Source: Orthonyx spaldingii (taxonomy: Eukaryota > Chordata > Aves > Passeriformes > Orthonychidae). Taken from it: 64,000 nucleotides of DNA. Position 1 is the first letter of the stretch; the number at the start of each line of letters is the position of its first letter. The DNA is taken from assembly GCA_013397795.1 (NCBI GenBank), contig VZTJ01002655.1, positions 123,400-187,399 of the forward strand. The letters run 5' to 3'. Shown here piece after piece: positions 53,584 through 64,000 of this stretch. The notes under the pieces were generated by a model. It searched no databases. It had not been told where the DNA came from and worked only from the letters and a program-made list of their open reading frames with translations. A program made the translations under genes and the position numbers.

Positions 53584-56500
53584 GATTATGAGCAATTACA
53601 CATTTACAATGGCAGTGGAAGAAGCTAATATATCTCGTGCTGAAGTGGGCAGCAGGAGAGTTGTGCAAGATGAGATAAGCAGCAGAAATGTACGTTTCTT
53701 AGTTAAACTAAAAGCTTAGAGGGTACAATAAAACATTGCAGTTCCACCCGGGTTTTAGTGAATGGATTTTCCCCTCTTGCACACTGACATACATTTGATA
53801 TAGTTATTTATCCTATATATTTCTGGCGGCATATTTCCCAGGAGACCTTGTTTATCTCGCTCATAAGCACATGATGGATGTATGGCGCTTTGGATAAATG
53901 GTATCACAATCAGATATTCTTATGGATATAGGCAAACTGGGTTATTAACAAAGGAAGGGCAGAGAGGAACCAGCACGCAGAAGAAAATAGGAAATGATTG
54001 ATGACAATACACCTGAGGTTGCAAGGTGTAGGCTCCAGATAACCAGCTAACAGAAGAGGAGATAAGGGCAGTGCTTGAGACAGAGCTGTTTTCTACCTCA
54101 GGGTCAATGTCACATCAGCTGCCCCGACGCCTGCGTCCCTCTGAGCCTCGGAGTTCGGAGCAGGCAAAAATTCCCCGGCAGGAGCAGCTCAAAAATTGTT
54201 GCTTTCCTTTTTATACCGTGGAATGCACAGGCTCAGGGAGATACAAAACATTTAATCCCACCACAAAAACCTGGAACAGAAGAAACTCCAGGTTCTGGCA
54301 AATCTGGGGAGGGACTGGAGTTTGTGATGCTTCTCTATCATGTCCACCATGGTGGGACTTGTGGTGCTGCACTACAAATAAGTAAAAATATACATTCAAA
54401 ATGATACTAATTCCTGTTTTCATCTCTAGCTTTTTGGTTTACAGAAGTAGGAGGTATTAAAATGGGATATAAAAGGAAGATAAATCTGCAGGCATGATTT
54501 GACCTGGAATCTGGCAGTTGTGCTGGGTGCTCACTGGGCTTTTCACCCATCAGGGTAGAAGCTGTAAATCTGGGGACTGTTAACATCTCTGCATGGATTT
54601 TCTGGGTTGCTTTCAACAAAACATCTCCCTGTGGGAGAGAACCTGGGCAGGAACAACTACATCCATCTGATAGTGGGAGACATCCAGGAGTATAGCAAAA
54701 CAATTTAGCAATACTGAGTTTGCAGCTCTCCAGCTGCAGCCTGGACCACATTCCAGCCTCGCAGGTAAAGTGTCTGCATGATCTGACACAACAGGCAGCA
54801 AGTGAATCCAGGCTGGAAAGGAGTCCAGTTTCCCACTGCTGATGGAGATGTTAGGGATGGCAAGATTCCAGCTGGTTTTGGCCTGGGAAAGCTGGATGTG
54901 GCAATTACAGCTCACCTGAAATACCCTTTTGGGATTTTCCGGCGCCGCGATATCACAGCAGCAATGTCTTCAAGCAGGGAGGTCCCAATAAATACAGCCT
55001 CTCCCTGCTGATCCTCTTCTTTTCCTCAAGAAAACTGCTTGTGAAAGTACAACTTGGGATGTGGGAGAGCCCGCAGAGACGAGTATCTCAACCAGAGGGA
55101 TGGGCTGAAGCAGCACAAGCAGAGCTGAACACGTGGGTTATGAATCTGAACTTACACAGGCAGTGCAAGTTAGGAACACCAGTATAAGACGGTACCAAAA
55201 TTTAATGCCAACCAAAATGAAACAGTAAAAGCTTCAGCATAGTATTTTTTATTGCCCTCCAGGTTGTAATAAATCATTAGTTAGGTGAATCAAAGCACAA
55301 AATCACAAGGACAAGATAAAGTTATGTCCTTTATGGGAGGCTTCCAAGCCTACAGGCTGAATATTCAACCACTGCTGAACTCACACTTCAGTCAGACCAT
55401 CCTGATCGTCTTGATGACTGTCAAATCTCTCCTCTCTTCCTTCAAAAAAAACCTTCCCCAAATATACAAACTTAGTACTGCCACCACTTCAGAAAATCTG
55501 GGTTTTTCTGATTTGGGAACAATTCAGGTATCTACACATGGCTCTCCTTGCCACAGCAGTGGAGAGAGGGACCACTGCTGTGTGTTTAACCAGCTTGATG
55601 AACAGGAAAGGTGGCTAAATTTACAGAAGCCACTTGACTCATCTGAGCAATGTCCTTAATCAGATTACACCAATGAATTCTCCAGAAAAGCAGACAATGA
55701 CTGCAGTTCATGTCCTCAGAGGCACCCATGAACCATGCTCAGGGTCCTCAGCTCCAGAGCTCCTACAGTGTCCCTTCAAAAAACCTGGAGGAATATCCTA
55801 CTTCATACAGTGACCTCTTTGACCATGACCCAAAAAGAATCTCTTGGCAAATTTCCATCAAACAAAAGATATTGCAGCTACACAGTGGCAAAAGGAAATG
55901 TTTTGGGTTGGCAGCTAAATGATGAAGCCCATAATGAGTACAGAGCCCTCTTGTTTTACATATGCAATGTGCTCTGCCTTTCTCAAAGCTGTCACAGAAG
56001 CCCTGTGGATAAGTGTGGAGGCGGCATGAGGGCTACAACTAAATGCATGTTCCATTGTTCAGATGTCAGGGAGCCTGAGCTGCTCTCACAGGAATTACAT
56101 TCAGACAACGTCAGTCTCAAAGGAAAGGAAAGGAACGGGCCATCCCAGCCCACCATCACCAGCTCTGCTAAAAACCCTCGGAAGAGAGTTTGACCTTGCA
56201 GATGTTAAAAGACTCACAACACTCAGGAACAACTTTGCAGTGGTGGAATTGCCTTTGGGAGCAAAGCTATCGCTGGTTATTTTGCAGCAGGCCTAAACAA
56301 TGTTTTTGCAAAAATCATTTACCGCCAACAAAGCTGTGGGAGGCAAGTCCCTGGAACGAACTAGGCTCATGAAATGATGCACAACATTTTAAGTTCCTCT
56401 GTTGTTAGACCTGGACTGTGTTGCACAGCTCCAGGGATGCTAATAACAGACAAAGCATTCGATTTGGCTCTTTTCACAGTGAACTCTCTCCAAGTCAGAG

Positions 56501-56650
56501 GTCCCACCCTGGGTGGACTCAGCAGCAGTGGGAATGCTGCCTCTCATGGGATCAGACTTAGGAACCAGAGATTGTCTGGGGCAAAGGCAGCTACTAAGGG
56601 CAGAAGTCCTCAGGGGATGTGCAGACAGCTGTTCCAAAATGTTCCATTTG
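52000..56650. other. C8A-C8B tail-to-tail spacer
   Basis: No exon or RNA gene supported. It contains purine/A-rich tracts near 53235-53275 and 53550-53575. Open frames lack paired splice sites or similarity I recognise. Confidence 0.55.
53550..53575. repeat. poly(A) tract
   Basis: About 26 consecutive A residues after gggggg; a simple repeat or retroposon tail remnant. Confidence 0.92.
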
Positions 56651-56664
56651 TCCCAGGGAAGCTG

Positions 56665-56770
56665 TGGCTGCCCCTGGATCCCTGGAAGTGTCCAAGGCCA
56701 GGTTGGACAGGGCTTGGAGCAACCTGGGATAGTGGAAGGTGTCCCTGCCCAGGGCAGGCGGTGGGAACAA
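56665..56770 (+). mobile_element. CR1 LINE 3' fragment
   Basis: ctggatccctggaagtgtcc, aaggccaggttggacagggc, ttggagcaacctgggatagt and gtccctgcccagggcag mark a plus-oriented CR1 tail. Confidence 0.9.
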
Positions 56771-57282
56771 TACAATAAATTGGGAAAGCAGGGTAGGGAG
56801 GCACAGTGGCTCTAAATGTCACGTTAGACACTGTTGTGCTCATTGAGATTTAGGCTTTAATGTGCTGTGTTTTGCTCCACATGGCACAGCTGCCTTCACA
56901 GAAGCTGTGCATTAGTGCACGTCCTGCTGCACGAAAGATCAAAGCGTCTCTTCTTATCTCAAAGGAACCTTCAGCAGCAAGACAGCACAATTTGAAATCA
57001 CGCAGCTACCAAATACACACAGAGATAAAGCTTGTCTCATTTAGCCCATTGCAATAAAGACAGGGAAAAGGCAAAATATTGAGGTCAGTAGGAATATTCA
57101 ATCCCATGGGACAACTGCACGTCCGAAGGCGTTCCTAACACCCTCCCAGCTCCCAGTGTCTTGTGAAACATTTCCGACTTGGATGAGACCCATGGGCCAA
57201 CTCAGAAATTCAGTGGGCTGATGTCTTCCCAAGCAGTCTGCCAAGTGCCCATCAGTTCTGTGTGAGTTCCTACTGACTTCCC

Positions 57283-57434
57283 CTAGCAAGGAACTGTCTC
57301 AGAGTCTGGCCCTGAGCACGAGGAGCCGCCGTTCTGCGGGGCAGGGTTGTCGCACTGTCGCCTTCTTGTCCTCTGACCTCCTGAACACAGGGACCAGCTG
57401 GTCCAGCACCCCCAGTTCCCATTAATAGCAGCAT
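57283..57434 (-). CDS. C8B: C8B last exon, TSP1 and stop
   Basis: Acceptor TTTTTTTCCCAG, phase 1 in, ending in TAG at 57283-57285. It encodes AAINGNWGCWTSWSLCSGGQ, RTRRRQCDNPAPQNGGSSCS and GPDSETVPC. Human reads GKWNCWSNWSSCSG and NGGSPCSGPASETLDC. WxxW is present. Confidence 0.96.
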
Positions 57435-60400
57435 CTGGGAAAAAAAAAAAAACGAAACAAAGCTGGAAAGGACTGTCAGAAACAAGCAGCTCCTTCCACA
57501 GGAAAAGCTGTCAGCTCCCATGAATCATATTTGAATACAAACAGCTCTGCCCCTGTCCACATCACTAACAATATACTGGAGTCATTAACAATGAGTGATT
57601 GGTTTAGAGATGTTAATTCTCTGTTCAGCATTTCTGGGGTTTGTTCAAACTACACTTCAGGAAGACGCGAAAGGGGGGAAAATGTCAATTATCTTTATAT
57701 TTGTTTGAAGGATGTTTCTCTCTTTGTCTTAGTCCAAGCCTAGACAAGAAACAGACCAAGTAAACTTGTCTCAGCCACATTTCGAGGTGGTAGGGGCAGT
57801 GTTAGCACTTCAGTGAACAACAGCTTGACTATTCAGCTTTCCCTCCATTGCTTTTCCTATTACACTGATTCTTCTGGACCCTGAGCATGTGAGTGACATA
57901 AATTCAAAATGCTGAGAATCACGGAGGCAACACATAAAAGGAGGAAATGGGAGTGAGAAATGAAGTTACAGGGTTGACAAATGGATGGATGTGAGCTTTG
58001 GGAAGGTTGGATGTAACTATGTGTGTGAAAAACAGGCTGAAGAAAGGTGTCAGTGACTCCACTGTCCAAGGCTCCATGGACTTCCTTAGAAACACCTACA
58101 AAAGTGACCCCTGGTTCAGTGAAATCTTGGCTTGAAGTGCATTTCAGCCTGGCTCAGTTTCTACACAGCCATGCAGAAGGAGTACTGGGTGAGGCTGTAA
58201 ACAAAGCCAGTGATAAATGCAGTGCATCAAATTGTCGGATGGTGCCAGAGCTCTGGGTGCCTGGGATCTGGTATTATTTAGCATCTAAATTAATGAGCTG
58301 GAAGAAGTAAACAAAATGATTAAAGTCACAGATGATCCTAAACTAGAAGGAGTTAAGAACATCAGTCAGGAGACAGCAGAGACATAAACTGACCAAGAAG
58401 CATTAATAAGTGCTTCAAAACAACATAATATGATTTTAAGATTAAAATGCATGGTATCATATCTGGGGGAGAACAGTTTGCAACATGCTGGCTTTATCAA
58501 AGGGAAAAACTGAGCTGTTTCCTGAGGAGGAGACCTGAGGCTTTCCAGGGATTGTAAACTAGGCAGGAATTCCTATTTTGATACAATTGCAAGGCATGTG
58601 CATGCAAAAATAAACCCACCTCCTCAGGAGGGCAGAGAAATTCAGGAGAGGGCAGGGAAAATCCATCTGTCCCCAGCCGGGTGCACTGGGCTGGGCAGAC
58701 TGGGGACAGCCAGGGCTGGCATCACTCCCCACCCATCAGCTGCCACCCCTGGACACTGCTAACACAGCTGGGATTGTCCCCTTGGGGCTGGTGCCTCTCA
58801 CCTTTCCTGCTGCTGATCTCACAGGCGGTGCCGCTGTAGCCCAGGGGACACAAGCACTCACACTCCGTTCCTGGAAGCAAGCAAAGATGGTGGGAAATAC
58901 ACACCTGGAGCCACATTTCCCAACAGGCATCCACTTCTCTCCAGCACTTCATCTTCCGTGAGGAAGGGACAGTGGGTGAAATGTCATCATTCTTCTCCAC
59001 CGCTGAAGGGATCAATACCAATAAAGAGGGGAGCTGTGACTGCCCTGCCACCCCTCTCACCTCCCCAGCCATTTGTTCCTGCCCTGCAGCTCAACCTCAG
59101 ACTCACTGGTGCAATTCCACAAGCCAGGGGACCAAAAGAGATCACAGAATCCTGGAATGGTTTGGATTGGGAGGGACCCTAAAGCCCATCTCATTCCACC
59201 CCCTGCCATAGACAGGCACAGTTTCCACTGTCCCAGGCTGCTCCAAGCCCTGCTCAATCTGGCCTTGCACATTTCCAGGGATCCAGGGGCAGCCACAGCT
59301 TCTCTGGGAATTCTATTCCAGGGCCTCCCCACCCTCACAGCCAGGAGTTAATTCCCAATATCCCATCTAGCTCTGCCTTTCCTGTGGCCTCCTCTGGACT
59401 CACTCCAGCAGCTCCACGTCCTTTTACTATTTGGGGTTTCAGAGCTGGACACAGAACTGCAGGTGGGATCTCTGGAGAGAGCTCTTGGTAAAGCTGATAA
59501 AGAACAAACTGCAGCATCAGGAAAGAGCAACCAGGTCAGGAATATCCTAACTTGGCTTTGTGGTAGAGGGAAAGCCCAATATCCCTGCTCTGGCTGCCCA
59601 GGACTATGGTGTGCATCCCATGAACCTGGAGGAGAGTTCCCACTCAGGAAAATATATGGTCATTTAAAACCTTTTGCTGAGAAGATCCTAAATGAAACAC
59701 TAACCTGGACTCAGCTCCTACAAAGTTATTTAAACAAAGGTCACCATGAGGCAAATGCTTGAAGTGCTACAATCAGCTGGCTGGTACCTGAAGTGATCGT
59801 TTCTGCATTAGATACAATTTGATGATAACAATTTTCATCAGGACTTTTGCAGATGCAGATTGGAATTAGGCACTTGACAAAATGGTCCCTTTGTTAGAAG
59901 CTCTCATCACATCATATATCTCTTGTTTAGGCAGAGCGGTTTTCATTTAATTTGATTATTTTTCCCCTTCATTTTTTAAATCACAGCCTGCTTACAAAGG
60001 AGGACAGCTTCTATCAGAAACAGGGGGAGGTGGTGCTGATCACTGTGCTTGGCACTTATATGGTGCTTTTCATCTTCAAAACACTTTTACAAACACTAAT
60101 TAATGCTGAGACAGTAGCCACTTCTCCAGGAGGATGGAAGCAATCTCAAAAGCAAAAGGAGGAGACTTAAAGATGTGAAAGATTTTTTTTTTTTAAATAC
60201 ATAATTGAGAAGCAACAAATTCTGTAAAACTGATACAGATAATGGTAACTCCCACTACACAGACACATCCCTTGGCTTTACTGCCTTTACTTACCAGGAC
60301 TCTACAAACAGAGCAACTTTAAAATCACAGAGTAAATACCTGATAAAGAAATGTCAGGAAAAACTAAAGAGCAGATTGCTTGCCACTCACTCCCCACAAA

Positions 60401-63400
60401 TTCCCAACTGATTTCAATCCAGAGGGTAGAAAAGAGGAGCAGGATCCCCGTACCTCTCAGGAAGGGGATGCCATTCCCGTGGCACGGAGCACAGTGGCAG
60501 GAGCTGGTCTCCAGCTGGAACTCATCCAGAGCCCGGCGCAGATTCTCTTTAATTTTGGTTGAATCAGCCAAGTCAGAGGGAGTCACCAGCTCATACAGTG
60601 GCTCTGCCTAAAGGGAGGGGAGAAACTGCATTAATTCCCAAGCCTGAGACGCTGTGAACATCCCGAGGCTCGGTGGTGGCACAGCTGGAGAGGGAAATGG
60701 AGGCTGCGTGGCACAAACTCCAGGTTTCCCACTGCTATTTCCTAAAACCTTGTGAACAACAAGGCCACGATGCCAGGGATACTCCCAGGGATGCTCCCCT
60801 TGGTTTCCAACACCAGAGCTGCTGGAAATGTGTAACAAAATGCAGCAGCCAAACTGCTGGGTGGCAAACGGGGTGAGCTGCACAGGAGTTTCCTCAAATC
60901 ATTTCTCATCCGTTCTTCTGGTACAGACATTTTTAGATCAGATTTGCTCAAACTTACATTTTCTGAGTGATCCCTTACTCTTTTACTGATTTAAAAAATG
61001 TCCCCTAAAAACCATCCACGAAAATCTCCTCCTACAGCCCCCCAGCACAGCCAGAGGCACCAGTCACAGGGATTCACGTCAGCACTTCCACCTTCACCAC
61101 TCCTGCATTTCAAGGCTGGTTTCTAACTTTATGGAGCCCAGGTAAGAGTTTCCATTGCCTCCCAGGAGGGAGAGGATTTGCTCTCCACCTGCAGGTGGTG
61201 TTGGGGAGAGAAGTCAACGGGGTGCCCAACACAGTGAACGTGCAGGGACCAAGGAGACCTTGGCTCACTCATTTATTTTCTTCCTGAGAACAAGGCAAAG
61301 TTAAAAGTGGGGTGTCAATAGTGCCAGTCACCCACTACTGCCAGTGGGATGGTATTTCCATGTGCCATCAGAGGATCCATCCCAAATTCCCATCCTCCCT
61401 GCAGAGATGCTGCCATGCAGGCCACACACAGCAGGCATGAAAAGATCACCCTCCTGCTATCACAGGCTCAAACCACAAGTACTAAAGAATGTTCCAATAA
61501 AAAAAAAAAAAAAAAAAGCTCATTTCCTGCTTCTGTACATCCACTCTTCATCAATTATCTGTGATCCATACTTTGCTTTTTGAATTCAGATCATACAAAT
61601 GAGGAAATACACTAAGAGTGACCTGCCAAGTCCCTCCAGCAGATGATTTATGAACTGATTTGCTTTAGTTTTCCCTAACTAAGCATTCTTGGGCTGACAT
61701 TTAGTCACACTCCGCTGGTACTTTTGATCTTCGAGCCCCACAGGGATATTGGTATGGAAATGAAGATACCAAACCCAAATTACATCCGCCTGAGGTTTTT
61801 CACTGGGCAGCCTGGACACCGACGCCAGGCAAGACAAAGAACACCTCAGTTCCTCATGGGAGATTCTTCTGTGTGTGGGATTTGGTGCAGAGGGTTGCAT
61901 TTCTCTTGTCTCCTGCCCTGAGACCTCCCAGTGCTTTTCTGGAAGCTCAATCCACAGCCCACCAGGGGCTGCAGCAAGTGCCAGATGGGCACTGCCTGTA
62001 TTTCCAAATTACTGATTTTTGCTTACTTCTCATTTTTAGAATTCACCTCTTTCTTGAGAAACACCCCCCTTTTACAAATTTCAAATTACAAATAAAGATT
62101 TTCACCTAAAATTAAATTCTACAATGAAAAACAACAATACAACTTTCACCTCCACCAGTCCAAACTCCTGTTTAAAAGGATGTTCTCTCACACCTTTGCA
62201 CTAAACCCTCATTACGACATTAAAGATGAGGAGGCAGAATTGCTACACACTTCTGCTTGCTTTTTGCCTTTCTAAAACTCTCCAGGATCAAAACTCCTTG
62301 ACTCTTCAAAGCCTAACTCCTGCTTTTAAGGTTCAGATAAGCTGCACAAACATCCAGGCATGCACAATGAACCCCTTGACTTTCTGAACCAGAATTGTCA
62401 CTGGTGCTCGCAGAGGTTGATAAACATCAAGGAAAACAGAAGTCCTTTGGAAATATATGCTGGTAGATAGAATTTTGAAAAGTTATACACTGGTAAAACA
62501 GAAGGTGGATTGTCTGATCTGCCTGGCAGGCAGCAAGAAATGACATCTGCACAGCCAAGTCAGAGGGTTAAAGCTGTTTACTTTGGGCACTTCCAACCAC
62601 GGTCTCTTTAAAGCATCACACCTTTGCTTTTCTGAATATTCACCTCGAGAAGCCATGCTGCACAATAAGGTCTATTATTCCTGCTTTTTTCTTTCCCTAA
62701 ATCCTGTTTATTTAAACACAGAGTTCTCCGAGGTGCTCAGCTGAGGCTGGAGGAAAGATGAGGTACCTTCAGCTTTATGATCTCGGGGTTGTAGTGCACA
62801 GCATCTCCCCACTCCTGCATGAGCTCGGCCGTGGGCAGGTCCTTGTGGGCCAGGGTGGAGACGTGTTCGCTCGCTCCGCCGCGCACCAGGGCCACGAAAT
62901 CCTCCACAAACTGCTTCCTGGCCGTGCTGTCTGCAAAAATGCACCCACAAAGTGCCCAGCTCTGCCCAGGTTGTGTCTTTGTGGGCTGCAGTTACCAGCC
63001 AACAGCAAAACAACCCCGTACGGGACCCGTCCCACTCAGGGGGAAAAGGAAAATGCCACAAGTGTTTCTCTCCTGGTTTCCTACAAAAAGTGTCCTGTAT
63101 CCCTCCTGCTCCCTTGCAGGAATTCCCCAATGCTGCACCTCTCCCCTAAATTCCTTCCCTATGGTTTTAAGCTCACAGCTCCTTCCACAGCCTGATGCTC
63201 CTCACCACCAGGAAATATTTCTTGTTCTCCTCCATCTATTTCCAGGTGCACCCTCCTCCCATGCACACCCCCAGCTCCCCACGTCCCCAGAGGCTCCCAC
63301 GACACCACCAGCTCCCTGTTTTCCCCATCAGGATGCAAAAAGAGGCGTGCTGGGTTGCCCTGCTGAGAGGTGAGGGTTGATATTTAACACAGCACTGGCC

Positions 63401-63779
63401 TGGTGGGTAATGGTTGATTTGTCCCTGCTTTTCCTTGGGATGCTGAGCAGGTATTTACTCTCTACACAGAAAATTTTGGAAAAAACCCAAGCTTTGAGGC
63501 CTCTCCCCTTCTATTAAGCCTGGCTGGGGTTAGCCAGCAGACTCAAAAGTGGCTGTGAGGGAGCGAGGGAATATTTCAGGCAGGCAAGATCACAAAATCT
63601 TCCTTTCACTATGACAAAGAAATTAAATGGCAGAAGTGTTTCATGCTTACCTCCAATCTCTTTCAAAAGGGCTTTACAGCCAGCTAAATCTACTCCAAGC
63701 CCCAGAGTGACTTTACGAAGATTCACACCAATGTTAAAACCCCTCTGTGCGCATTTCTGGGCATCACTCAGAGAATAAC
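57283..63779 (-). CDS. C8B: C8B, complement component C8 beta chain (3' part, overall span)
   Basis: Secreted C8 beta chain, which docks C8 onto C5b-7 in the membrane attack complex and carries a MACPF domain. Five exons in the window chain in phase (1 to 1, 1 to 0, 0 to 1, 1 to 1, 1 to stop) and supply the last 222 codons: end of MACPF, EGF-like module, C-terminal TSP1. They align throughout with human C8 beta, for example VRGGASEHVSTLA, MQEWGDAVHYNP, EPLYELVT and CHCAPCHGNG. The exons for leader, first TSP1, LDLRa and most of MACPF must lie beyond 64000. C8A lies tail-to-tail, 5.9 kb away. Confidence 0.95.
58250..58560 (+). mobile_element. old CR1-like LINE fragment
   Basis: ctgggatctggtattattta, gcatctaaattaatgagctg, then cacagatgatcctaaactag resemble the end of the CR1 reverse-transcriptase region (usually ...ttcaacatcttcattaatga and gatgacaccaaact). 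Strongly decayed. Confidence 0.6.
58802..58870 (-). CDS. C8B: C8B EGF-like second half
   Basis: A 69-base exon, phase 1 both sides, TTGCTTCCAG acceptor and AAAG|GTGAGA donor. It encodes GTECECLCPLGYSGTACEIS then SRK, matching human GSRCDCICPVGSQGLACEVS. In C8A the whole EGF module is on one exon, so the two paralogues differ in intron content here. Confidence 0.95.
59139..59480 (-). mobile_element. CR1 LINE 3' fragment
   Basis: Reverse-complement CR1 in a C8B intron: gaatcctggaatggtttgga, ccccctgccatagacaggca, cacagcttctctgggaattc, then tgtggcctcctctggactca. Confidence 0.92.
60454..60607 (-). CDS. C8B: C8B exon, linker and EGF first half
   Basis: CTCCCTTTAG acceptor, GAG|GTACGG donor, phase 0 in and 1 out. 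It encodes AEPLYELVTPSDLADSTKIK, ENLRRALDEFQLETSSCHCA and PCHGNGIPFLR. Human reads VEPLYELVTATDFAYSSTVR then SSCHCAPCQGNGVPVLKG. Confidence 0.97.
61498..61518. repeat. poly(A) tract
   Basis: About 20 consecutive A residues in a C8B intron. Confidence 0.9.
62767..62930 (-). CDS. C8B: C8B exon, end of MACPF
   Basis: TTTTTGCAG acceptor, AAG|GTACCT donor, phase 1 in and 0 out. It encodes STARKQFVEDFVALVRGGAS, EHVSTLAHKDLPTAELMQEW and GDAVHYNPEIIKLK. Nearly identical to human VLVRGGASEHITTLAYQEL and MQEWGDAVQYNPAIIKVK. Confidence 0.97.
63651..63779 (-). CDS. C8B: C8B exon, MACPF second hairpin region
   Basis: TTTAAG acceptor, GGAG|GTAAGC donor, phase 1 both sides. It encodes GYSLSDAQKCAQRGFNIGVN, LRKVTLGLGVDLAGCKALLK and EIG. 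It aligns with human GDYTLNNVHACAKNDFKIGG and VYVSLGVSVGKCRGILNEIK, keeping both cysteines. This is the most 5' C8B exon in the window. Confidence 0.93.
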
Positions 63780-64000
63780 CTTAAACACACAACCAAAAAT
63801 TGCAGAGTTTTAATGCAACTGTTTCATGTTTTATGTCCATATACACAGAAAACAGGAGCTGATAAGTACTTTTGCTTTGGGGAATTCTTCAGAGACAAGA
63901 TGAAGAAGTGGGCTTTTCTGGGATATTTACAGAACTACACGAAATGAAATCTCTGTGTTTTGCAGAACTCTGCAACCAAGTGGAAATGCAAGGTAAATGC

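Noticed and set aside
1..64000. CRISPR arrays, tRNA, rRNA or microRNA genes
   Set aside because: No repeat-spacer pattern, cloverleaf or clear hairpin gene was seen in this eukaryotic window.

Overview
The window is vertebrate nuclear DNA, almost certainly from a bird. Genes are split into small exons with GT/AG borders, and CR1 LINE 3' tails, the dominant avian repeat, are scattered on both strands. Three genes are recognisable, in the same order and orientation as on human chromosome 1p32: FYB2 (minus), C8A (plus) and C8B (minus). The species cannot be named from this sequence.

Region 1, about 0.9-25.3 kb, minus strand: FYB2 (FYN-binding protein 2, an ADAP/FYB-family T-cell adaptor). I traced about 18 coding exons. 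They run from a putative three-codon first exon in a CpG-rich promoter (25.2 kb) to the C-terminal helical SH3 domain (1.8-0.95 kb). Except for one junction (exon 6 to 7), codon phases chain from exon to exon. Total coding length is about 700 codons. The gene is interrupted by a 1,949-bp direct duplication (16199-18147 and 18149-20097) with a single n between the copies. This looks like two contig ends that overlap but were never merged. It doubles one FYB2 exon and damages a second copy of another.

Region 2, about 25.4-33.6 kb: mostly intergenic, with CR1 fragments. Three exon-like open segments lie on the minus strand, with good splice borders and compatible phases but no protein I recognise. 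A fourth lies inside C8A intron 1. They are the best candidates for an undescribed gene.

Region 3, 33.67-51.36 kb, plus strand: C8A (complement C8 alpha chain). All 11 coding exons chain perfectly in phase to 575 codons plus stop: leader, TSP1, LDLRa, MACPF with its signature motif, EGF-like, TSP1.

Region 4, 51.4-57.3 kb: tail-to-tail spacer between C8A and C8B, holding poly(A) signals, A-rich tracts and one CR1 fragment.

Region 5, 57.28-64 kb, minus strand: the last five coding exons of C8B (late MACPF, EGF-like, TSP1, stop). The rest lies beyond the window end. C8A and C8B are paralogues whose products join C8 gamma to form C8, which binds C5b-7 and starts membrane insertion of the attack complex. 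FYB2 acts separately, in lymphocyte receptor signalling.
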